64,000 bases of DNA. It comes from Acidimicrobiaceae bacterium. Lineage in GTDB: Bacteria; Actinomycetota; Acidimicrobiia; Acidimicrobiales; Ilumatobacteraceae. The stretch lies in the NCBI GenBank assembly GCA_016722025.1, contig JADKGZ010000009.1, positions 1 through 64,000 on the forward strand, given 5' to 3'. The notes under the pieces were generated by a model. That model worked only from the letters and a program-made list of their open reading frames with translations, was not told the DNA's origin and did not search any database. The position numbers and the translations under genes are program-made. Shown here in pieces: positions 57,980 through 64,000 of the stretch (position 1 is the first letter of the stretch; each line of letters opens with the position of its first letter).

Positions 57980-60112
57980 ATGTTCGCTGGTGATCTCGAC
58001 ATCGAGGCGGCCGTGTCCGACCTCGCCAACGCCATACCCGAGCCGCTGCGACCGCTCGCTCGGATTGCGTTCGACTACCGGTGGTCGTGGTCGGTGGACG
58101 GCGCAGCTGTGTTCGAGTCGGTCGATCCCGATCGATGGACGCGTGTCGTCGGGCACAACCCGGTGCGCCTCCTCGCCGAGGCACACCGATCGACACTCGA
58201 ACGTGCGGCCGGCGACCAGAGCCTGCTGCAACGGATCAGCGCGCTGACGGCCGAGCTGGAGGCCGACCGTGAACGACCGTGGCTCGACGGGCCGGCGACG
58301 GTGGAGCACCCGATCGCGTTCTGCTGCGCGGAGTTCGGTGTGCACGGCTCGCTGCCCATCTACTCCGGTGGGCTCGGCGTGTTGGCCGGTGACATCTTGA
58401 AGGAGGCTTCCGACATCGGGCTGCCGATGGTGGGGGTCGGTCTGTTGTACCGCACCGGCTACTTCCATCAGCGCATCGACGTCACCGGGTTCCAGCACGA
58501 GTACTGGATCGACACCGATCCGAACAGCCTCCCTTGCGTACGGGTGACCGGCCCCGACGGACTACCGGTCACGGTCAGCGTGCCGATCGACGACGACGAC
58601 GTGACCGCTCAGGTGTGGCGCGTCGACGTGGGTCGCGTGCCGCTGTACCTGCTCGACACCGATCTGCCGCAGAACACCGCCGTCGGGCGTTGGGTCACCT
58701 CGCGGCTGTACGAGAGCAACCGTGCAATTCGCCTTGCGCAGTACGCCGTGCTCGGCGTCGGCGGCGTGCGCGCGCTGCGAACGCTGGGGGTCGAGCCGTC
58801 CGTCTACCACTTCAACGAGGGCCACCCGGCGCTGGGGGTGTTCGAGTTGCTGGCCGACCAGGGCACCGTCGGTGACGAAGCCGAGCGCCTGCAGCGTGTG
58901 CGCGACAAGGTGGTGTTCACGACTCACACTCCGGTGCCGGCGGGCAACGAGACGTACGACCGCGGCGAGGTGCTGGGCATGCTCGGGCGCATCGCCGACG
59001 TCACCGGCGACCGTGAGGCGTTCCTGGCCGCTGGGCGGGTCGACCCGAGCAATCACGACGAGCCGTCAGGGATGACAGCGCTCGCTCTGCGTTCGAGCCG
59101 GCACGCGAACGCCGTCAGCCGCCGTCACGGCGAGGTGGCGCGAGCGATGTGGCAGCCGCTGTTCCCCGGCCGCTCGGCCGACGATGTACCCATCGGTCAC
59201 GTCACCAACGGCGTCCATGTTCCCACCTGGCTCGGTGGCCCGATGCGCGACCTCCTCGACCGGCACCTCGGCGAGGGCTGGCTCGCCCGCGCCGACCGTC
59301 CCGAGACCTGGGAACCGGTCGGTGACATCTCGTCGGCCGAGCTCTGGGACGTACGCACCACGGCCCGGCGGCAGCTGGTCGACCTGGTCTCGCAGCGTGC
59401 GGTGAGCGACCGGCTCCGACGTGGCGAGGCGCTCGACTACGCCGAGGCGGGAGGCACCGGGTTCAGTGCAGACGTGCTCACAATCGGGTTCGCGCGACGG
59501 CTTGCCACCTACAAGCGGCTGCACCTCGTCGCGCTGCAACCGGACCGTGCGCTCTCGCTGATCGGCGGTGACCCTCCCGTGCAGTTCGTCTTCGCCGGCA
59601 AGGCCCACCCGAACGACAACGAAGCCAAGGACGTCGTTCGCCTGCTGTTCCAGATGAAGGGCTCTCCGAGCGTGGCTGGTCGTGCCGCGTTCCTCGAGGA
59701 CTACGACATCCCGCTTGCCGGCCACCTCGTCGCCGGCTGCGATGTCTGGGTGAACGTGCCGCGCCCCCCGCTCGAAGCGAGTGGCACCAGTGGCATGAAG
59801 TCGTGCCTGGGCGGTGGGCTGCAGCTCTCCGTGCTCGACGGCTGGTGGGCAGAGGCCTACGACGGCGAGAACGGTTGGGCCATCGACGGAGACATCGATG
59901 GCGACCAGGCCGCCCAGGATCACCGACACTCGTCGGCGCTGTTCGACCTCCTCGAACAGGAGGTGCTGCCGATGTTCCACGACCGGGATGCGCATGGCGT
60001 ACCGGAACGTTGGGTGACGATGATCCGCAGGAGCCTGATGACCAACGGCCCCCTCTTTTCGGCCACGCGCATGATGCGTGAGTACATCGACAAGGTGTAC
60101 CGCCGCATCTGA
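57980..60112 (+). CDS. glgP: Alpha-glucan (glycogen/maltodextrin) phosphorylase, mycobacterial type (710 aa)
   Basis: GH/GT35 phosphorylase of the short actinobacterial class: FCCAEFGVHGSLPIYSGGLG, VYHFNEGHPALGVFELLADQ, FTTHTPVPAGNETYDRGEVL, GHVTNGVHVPTWLGGPM and FARRLATYKRLHLVA. The PLP region contains EASGTSGMKSCLGGGLQLSV and WWAEAYDGENGWAI. It releases glucose-1-phosphate from alpha-1,4-glucans. The N-terminal DUF3417 domain (EPLRPLARIAFDYRWSWSVD) is present. ATG 57980 has GGAGG 7 bp upstream. It is a single gene with no other glycogen gene next to it. Confidence 0.93.
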   Translation: MFAGDLDIEAAVSDLANAIPEPLRPLARIAFDYRWSWSVDGAAVFESVDPDRWTRVVGHNPVRLLAEAHRSTLERAAGDQSLLQRISALTAELEADRERPWLDGPATVEHPIAFCCAEFGVHGSLPIYSGGLGVLAGDILKEASDIGLPMVGVGLLYRTGYFHQRIDVTGFQHEYWIDTDPNSLPCVRVTGPDGLPVTVSVPIDDDDVTAQVWRVDVGRVPLYLLDTDLPQNTAVGRWVTSRLYESNRAIRLAQYAVLGVGGVRALRTLGVEPSVYHFNEGHPALGVFELLADQGTVGDEAERLQRVRDKVVFTTHTPVPAGNETYDRGEVLGMLGRIADVTGDREAFLAAGRVDPSNHDEPSGMTALALRSSRHANAVSRRHGEVARAMWQPLFPGRSADDVPIGHVTNGVHVPTWLGGPMRDLLDRHLGEGWLARADRPETWEPVGDISSAELWDVRTTARRQLVDLVSQRAVSDRLRRGEALDYAEAGGTGFSADVLTIGFARRLATYKRLHLVALQPDRALSLIGGDPPVQFVFAGKAHPNDNEAKDVVRLLFQMKGSPSVAGRAAFLEDYDIPLAGHLVAGCDVWVNVPRPPLEASGTSGMKSCLGGGLQLSVLDGWWAEAYDGENGWAIDGDIDGDQAAQDHRHSSALFDLLEQEVLPMFHDRDAHGVPERWVTMIRRSLMTNGPLFSATRMMREYIDKVYRRI

Positions 60113-60238
60113 TGTCGCGGCGACGTTCCTTGCAGCCCGATTGGGTGCCGTGTGGTGGCGCTGAGACCTTCGGCACTGTTGGGCGCGTCACCGCGGCGCA
60201 TCCTGAGGAGTGGCCTGAGTTCGAAGGAGTCCAGTGCA

Positions 60239-61654
60239 ATGAAGCCAGCACGTGTCATCCTCCTCGTCGTCGGATCGTTGATCGCTCTGGTCGGGTTCGG
60301 CTTCGTCGGCGCCGGTGTCAGCCTCGGCTGGGCAACCGCGACCCAGCGCGACGATGCCGGCTTCTTCTCGACGTCCAGCGAACGGTTCGAGTCCGACAGC
60401 TTCGCCATCACGTCCGACAAGATCGATCTCGGTGACCCCGGCCCCGACGACTGGTGGGCCGACCGCGAGCTCGCCACCGTGCGTGTCGCCGTCGACAGCG
60501 CCACTGCGGGCGAGTTGTTCGTCGGCATCGGCCCTGAAGCGGAGGTGGAGGCGTTCCTCGCCGACGTGCCCCATGACGAGGTCACCGACGTCGACTTCCG
60601 TCCGTTCTCCGCCGACTACCGCCGGCAGAACGCTGACGGCACCGCGATGCCCTCACCACCCATGGACGAGACCTTCTGGGTCGCCCAAGCGGCGGGTGAC
60701 GCCACGCAGACCATCACCTGGAACCTCGAGCCGGGCAACTGGGTGATCGTGGTCATGAACGCCGACGCCGTGGCCAACGTGAGCGCCGACATCGAGCTCG
60801 GTGGCAAGCTGGACTACCTGGTGCCGATCGCGATCGGCCTCGGCGTGGCCGGCGTCGTCCTCCTCGCCGCCGGCGCGGCGATGATCATCGGTGGTGCCGT
60901 GCGGAGGCAGGTCGACGATCAGGCCGCCTCCGGGGCAGCGCCAGGCGCTGTTGTGCCCGTTGACGACAGGGCATTCCGGCCGTACCCGCTGCGGCTCGAA
61001 GGACACCTCGACGCGGAGCTGAGCCGATGGCGTTGGCTCGTCAAGTGGCTCCTGGCCATTCCGCACGTCGTCGTGCTCGTCTTCCTGTGGATCGCCTTCG
61101 TGGTGCTCTCCGTCGTCGCGTTCTTCGCGATCCTGTTCACGGGTCGCTACCCGCGTTCGATCTTCGACTTCAACGCCGGAGTGCTGCGCTGGACGTGGCG
61201 GGTCAGCTACTACGCCAGCAGCGCCCTGGGCACCGATCGCTACCCGCCGTTCACCCTCGACGCTGCCGACTACCCGGCCACCCTCGACATCGACTACCCC
61301 GAGCATCTCTCGCGCGGCCTCGTGCTGGTCAAGTCGTGGCTGCTGGCGATCCCGCACCTGCTCATCATCGGCGTGTTCACTGCCACGTGGACCTTCGGGA
61401 GCGACAACGGTGGCACCGGGTTGGTGCTGGCCGGCGGGCTGCTCGGGCTGCTCGTGGTGGTGGCGGCACTCACGCTCGCGTTCACCGGGCGCTACCCGAC
61501 CGGGCTCCACGACCTGATCATGGGCGTCAACCGCTGGACCTACCGAGTCATCGCCTATGTCGCCCTGATGACCGACGACTACCCGCCGTTCCGTCTCGAC
61601 CAAGGCGGCAACGAACCGACCCTCCGAGATCCGACGAAAGGGGATCGATCATGA
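60239..61654 (+). CDS. DUF4389 membrane protein with N-terminal extracytoplasmic domain (471 aa)
   Basis: The first helix is ARVILLVVGSLIALVGFGFV. A beta-rich domain follows (FAITSDKIDLGDPGPDDWWA, GELFVGIGPEAEVEAFLADV), then a second TM segment (AIGLGVAGVVLLAAGAAMII). Two DUF4389 repeats follow, each with RWLVKWLLAIPHVVVLVFLW or LVKSWLLAIPHLLIIGVFTA and the GRYPxxxxDFxxGVxRWxxRV motif. Function is unknown. ATG 60239 has GAAGGAG 9 bp upstream. Its stop overlaps the next ATG by 4 bp. It is the first gene of a three-gene coupled operon. Confidence 0.85.
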   Translation: MKPARVILLVVGSLIALVGFGFVGAGVSLGWATATQRDDAGFFSTSSERFESDSFAITSDKIDLGDPGPDDWWADRELATVRVAVDSATAGELFVGIGPEAEVEAFLADVPHDEVTDVDFRPFSADYRRQNADGTAMPSPPMDETFWVAQAAGDATQTITWNLEPGNWVIVVMNADAVANVSADIELGGKLDYLVPIAIGLGVAGVVLLAAGAAMIIGGAVRRQVDDQAASGAAPGAVVPVDDRAFRPYPLRLEGHLDAELSRWRWLVKWLLAIPHVVVLVFLWIAFVVLSVVAFFAILFTGRYPRSIFDFNAGVLRWTWRVSYYASSALGTDRYPPFTLDAADYPATLDIDYPEHLSRGLVLVKSWLLAIPHLLIIGVFTATWTFGSDNGGTGLVLAGGLLGLLVVVAALTLAFTGRYPTGLHDLIMGVNRWTYRVIAYVALMTDDYPPFRLDQGGNEPTLRDPTKGDRS

Positions 61655-62046
61655 CGACCGAACGCAACGGCCCAGCGGCGGCAACGATTCTCGACAGCCT
61701 CAGTGGCACCAGGGACGCCCTCTCGGTACGACGCGTGTTCGGTGATCCGTACGAGATCGACGGCATGACCATCATCCCTGTCGCTCGGATCTCCGGCGGT
61801 GCCGGCGGAGGAGGCGGCGAGGGCAGTGGCGAGCGAGCCGGTGGGCAGGAGACCGGCAGCGGCTTCGGTACCGGGTTCGGGGTACGAGCGCAGCCGGTCG
61901 GCGTCTACGAGGTTCGCGACGGCCAGGTTGCATGGCGCCCCATCGTCGACATCACACGACTCGCCCACGGCGGTCAAGTGCTCGCCGGCATCGTCACCGT
62001 GTGCGTCACGCTCGTGGCCCTGCGCCGTTCCCGGGTGCCGTCATGA
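61651..62046 (+). CDS. GerW/YtfJ-like protein (131 aa)
   Basis: DPYEIDGMTIIPVARISGG, a Gly-rich loop (GAGGGGGEGSGERAGGQETG), FGTGFGVRAQPVGVYEVRDG and VAWRPIVDITRLAHGGQVLA are the pattern of the GerW (YtfJ) family. In firmicutes it functions in spores, but in non-sporulating actinobacteria its role is unknown. A C-terminal hydrophobic helix (VLAGIVTVCVTLVAL) may anchor it. ATG 61651 and its stop both overlap neighbours by 4 bp, so all three genes are translated together. Confidence 0.85.
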   Translation: MTTERNGPAAATILDSLSGTRDALSVRRVFGDPYEIDGMTIIPVARISGGAGGGGGEGSGERAGGQETGSGFGTGFGVRAQPVGVYEVRDGQVAWRPIVDITRLAHGGQVLAGIVTVCVTLVALRRSRVPS

Positions 62047-62840
62047 GCGCGCCACGAGTCCTGGTCTTCGGCGACGACAGCTCACCGGCTGCCGACGTCG
62101 CGTGGCTGTTCATCAACACGCACTGCTGGCCGGGCTGGCGCCTGGAAGTGGTCACCGCGCACGTGCCCGACGTACCGGGCGTGGCGCTGCCCCATGAAAT
62201 CACCGAGCTGCACCGCTGGAAGCCGCCGCAACCGCGCGCCGTGTTCGCCGAAGCCCGGTTCGCCGAGGTCGCCGACCTCACCGCCGAAGCCGACCCTCGC
62301 ATTGCCCTGTCGCGCGAGAGCGACCTGCTCGTGATCGGGCCGCGTGGCCCCGGTCTGTTGAAGGCGCTGCACCTCGGCAGCACCGCCGATTGGTTGCTGT
62401 TGCACCCGCCGGCTCCGCTCCTCATCGCCCGTCACGGCCACGCCGTTCGAACCGTGGTCGTCTGCGCCGACGGTTCGCCGCACGCCGACAAGGTCGCCGA
62501 CGTGTTGGCCGGCATGCCCTGGATCGACAGCCTGGCGGCCACCGTGCTGGTCATCGACGACGGCAGGATCGATGTCGACGCCGCGATCGACGGAGCCCGC
62601 CGACGACTCGAAGCTGCCGGGGCGACCGTCGAGGTCCGCGTCGAGCGCGGGGCCCCGACCGCCACGATCCATGCTCACCTCGTCGAGGCATCGCCCGACC
62701 TGGTGGCGCTCGGCACCCGGGGTCTCACGGGCCTGCGGCACCTCCGACTGGGGTCGACGGCAAGCGCCGTCGCCCGCACCGCGACGTGTTCTGTGCTCGT
62801 CGCCTGCGACGAGCAGGAGTACGCGCGCTCGAACGACTGA
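62043..62840 (+). CDS. Universal stress protein, two Usp domains (265 aa)
   Basis: Two alpha/beta Usp modules: VLVFGDDSSPAADVAWLFIN with DLLVIGPRGPGLLKALHLGS, and VVVCADGSPHADKVADVLAG with PDLVALGTRGLTGLRHLRLG and STASAVARTATCSVLVAC. The second contains the GxRGxxGxxxxxxGSxxxxV ATP-binding pattern, so nucleotide binding is likely there. It is a cytosolic stress or starvation factor. ATG 62043 overlaps the GerW-like stop by 4 bp; it ends the operon. Confidence 0.9.
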   Translation: MSAPRVLVFGDDSSPAADVAWLFINTHCWPGWRLEVVTAHVPDVPGVALPHEITELHRWKPPQPRAVFAEARFAEVADLTAEADPRIALSRESDLLVIGPRGPGLLKALHLGSTADWLLLHPPAPLLIARHGHAVRTVVVCADGSPHADKVADVLAGMPWIDSLAATVLVIDDGRIDVDAAIDGARRRLEAAGATVEVRVERGAPTATIHAHLVEASPDLVALGTRGLTGLRHLRLGSTASAVARTATCSVLVACDEQEYARSND

Positions 62841-62903
62841 TCTGTGCTCTCGGGCACGGCCCCGGGTTCCGGCCGCGTTCGCCTGGGCCAGTAGCTTGCG
62901 ACC

Positions 62904-63812
62904 ATGACTCCACGTATGCCCGCACTGTCGCTTGCCGCCGTACCTGGGCGGCGGGCTCAGGCGCTCGAACTGGCCGTCGAGATCGAGCGTCGCGGGTTCT
63001 CGGGCATCTACTGCCCCAGCTTCGGTGATGCGATGGGGCTGTGCCTGTCGATCGCGCACGCCACCACGCACATCGAGTTCGGCACGTCCATCCAACCCAT
63101 CTACTTGCAGCACCCGATCGCGCTGGCCACGTCGGCGAGCTACCTCCACGAAGTGGCCCAGGGCCGGTTCCGGCTCGGCATCGGGGTCACCCACGGCCCG
63201 GTGGTGAAGCGGCTGGGCGTGGAGACCGGCAAGCCGCTCAGCGACATGCGCGAGTACGTCGGCACGATGCGGTCGGCTGCCGAGCAGATGGGTGGGTTGC
63301 CACCGGTGGTGCTGGCGACGCTGCGCGACAAGATGGTGGGTCTTGCGGTGGAGGTCGGCGACGGTGCGGTGTGGGCCAACGCGTCGCGCAGCCGGATGGC
63401 GCACTCGCTGGTCTTGGTGCCGGCGGATCGACCTGCCGGCGACTACTGGATCGGCAACATGATCCCCACGGTGATCGACGACGACCTGGCAGCTGCCCGG
63501 GCCCGCAATCGCAAGACGCTGCAGGGCTACGTGGCGTTGCCGAACTACCGCAACTACTGGATCGAGGCCGGGTACGAGGCCGAGATGGCTGCCGTGATCG
63601 CCGGTCTCGACGCCCGCGATGGTGAGGCGGTGTTGGCCGCGATGAGCGATCGATGGCTCGACGACTGCACCCTGTCGGGCCCGGTCGGCCGGGTGCGCGA
63701 GGGCATCGAGGCGTGGTTCGACGCCGGCGTCACCGCCCCAATCGTGGTGCCCTCCTCCACGTCGGGCGGCCAGGCGAAGGCCTTCAGCGAACTGTTCGAG
63801 GCGTTCGCCTGA
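62904..63812 (+). CDS. LLM-class, probably F420-dependent oxidoreductase (302 aa)
   Basis: Luciferase-like TIM barrel: RAQALELAVEIERRGFSGIY, THIEFGTSIQPIYLQHPIAL, HEVAQGRFRLGIGVTHGPVV and PPVVLATLRDKMVGLAVEVG. The variable C-terminal portion contains YWIGNMIPTVIDDDLAAARA and GYVALPNYRNYWIEAGYEAE, typical of F420-binding members. It oxidises or reduces an unknown small molecule. Complete, ATG 62904. No close homology to the other LLM protein in the window beyond the family fold. Confidence 0.92.
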   Translation: MTPRMPALSLAAVPGRRAQALELAVEIERRGFSGIYCPSFGDAMGLCLSIAHATTHIEFGTSIQPIYLQHPIALATSASYLHEVAQGRFRLGIGVTHGPVVKRLGVETGKPLSDMREYVGTMRSAAEQMGGLPPVVLATLRDKMVGLAVEVGDGAVWANASRSRMAHSLVLVPADRPAGDYWIGNMIPTVIDDDLAAARARNRKTLQGYVALPNYRNYWIEAGYEAEMAAVIAGLDARDGEAVLAAMSDRWLDDCTLSGPVGRVREGIEAWFDAGVTAPIVVPSSTSGGQAKAFSELFEAFA

Positions 63813-63908
63813 CGGGGCCGAACACAGCGAGGGTCATCGAGCGGGCACCACACGTGACGCCTGTCGAACCGTCGACACGACGACGGCACACCTGGCAGAC
63901 TCGCTGGC

Positions 63909-64000
63909 GTGAGCAATGGCCCGCTGCTGCGCCTCAACGGGCTGACCAAGCGCTACCCGGGTGTGACCGCGCTCGATGACATCACGCTCGAGCTGCCCGC
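63909..64000 (+). CDS. ABC transporter ATP-binding protein, sugar type, N-terminal fragment
   Basis: GTG 63909 starts SNGPLLRLNGLTKRYPGVTA and LDDITLELP, the standard opening of ABC ATPases of the sugar-importer (RbsA/MglA-like) class, and runs off the window edge before the Walker A motif. It should energise solute uptake. The assignment rests on about 30 residues. Confidence 0.75.
   Translation, partial: MSNGPLLRLNGLTKRYPGVTALDDITLELP

Noticed and set aside
56084..58498. An 804-codon minus-strand open frame
   Set aside because: Antisense to the VPS62-like and glycogen phosphorylase genes; no domain, and biased composition.

Overview
The window is GC-rich (roughly 65-70% by eye). It uses many GTG starts, 4-nt start/stop overlaps and apparently leaderless promoters, and it encodes two F420-type luciferase-like oxidoreductases, a DUF222/HNH (13E12-like) endonuclease, SARP/BTAD and LuxR-ATPase regulators, a SigF-type partner-switching module and a mycobacterial-type glycogen phosphorylase. 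Together these point to an actinobacterium, possibly of the Acidimicrobiia. The lineage is inferred from gene content and style; no rRNA or other marker gene is present.

1-8.05 kb is an accessory island of visibly lower GC. From left to right it holds an IS481-type transposase cut by the window edge, its repeat-bearing end, a tRNA-tail-like sequence with a terminator, and an unrecognised three-gene cassette (zinc-ribbon/helical protein, 342-aa protein, Rossmann-like protein) in which genes 1 and 3 carry apparent single frameshifts. These are followed by an excisionase-like scrap, a Doc-type Fic-fold protein with extra N- and C-terminal domains, a canonical Fic protein with an inhibitory-helix motif, and a small ORF. 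The right end has tandem arm-like repeats, a 3' fragment of a CAT-anticodon tRNA and a strong terminator. A 17-bp sequence occurs at both ends, so the segment looks like an integrated element.

8.1-17.3 kb is regulatory: a LuxR-ATPase giant regulator divergent from a SnoaL-like gene with matching operator dyads between them, a DUF4287-type gene, an AraC regulator, a 1089-aa SARP/BTAD regulator and a lipoprotein. 17.4-31.9 kb is a mosaic of small metabolic genes: two MBL proteins, an ArsR-SRPBCC pair, a PhyH dioxygenase, an MFS transporter, a MocR regulator, a cupin, two VOC proteins, an LLM oxidoreductase, a tyrosine-recombinase-like protein with substituted catalytic residues divergent from Hsp20, and a dimeric-barrel protein. 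Gene scraps are frequent here (IS481, IS110, PEP mutase, VOC, GH94).

32-41 kb carries a two-gene 2-oxoacid:ferredoxin oxidoreductase (ferredoxin-alpha and beta-gamma fusions), a ferredoxin-P450 operon, two unrecognised genes, the HNH protein, and a DUF2892 membrane protein behind a CsoR/CstR-like operator. 41.5-45.4 kb is a stress-sigma module: a STAS antagonist, a degenerate RsbW-like kinase and a SigF-like factor in one overlapping operon, a second RsbW-like kinase with a complete N-box downstream, and a divergent SpoIIE/RsbU phosphatase. 46.1-48.2 kb is a metal-efflux operon (CmtR-like ArsR and two cation transporters). 48.3-52.7 kb has an ABC exporter operon divergent from a MalT-like LuxR regulator with a 20-bp tandem repeat between them.

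52.8-64 kb contains an epoxide-hydrolase-like protein, a D-aminoacylase-type amidohydrolase with two small overlapping upstream genes, a VPS62-like membrane protein, glycogen phosphorylase, a DUF4389 / YtfJ-like / universal-stress operon, a second LLM oxidoreductase, and the start of a sugar-type ABC ATPase that runs off the right edge.
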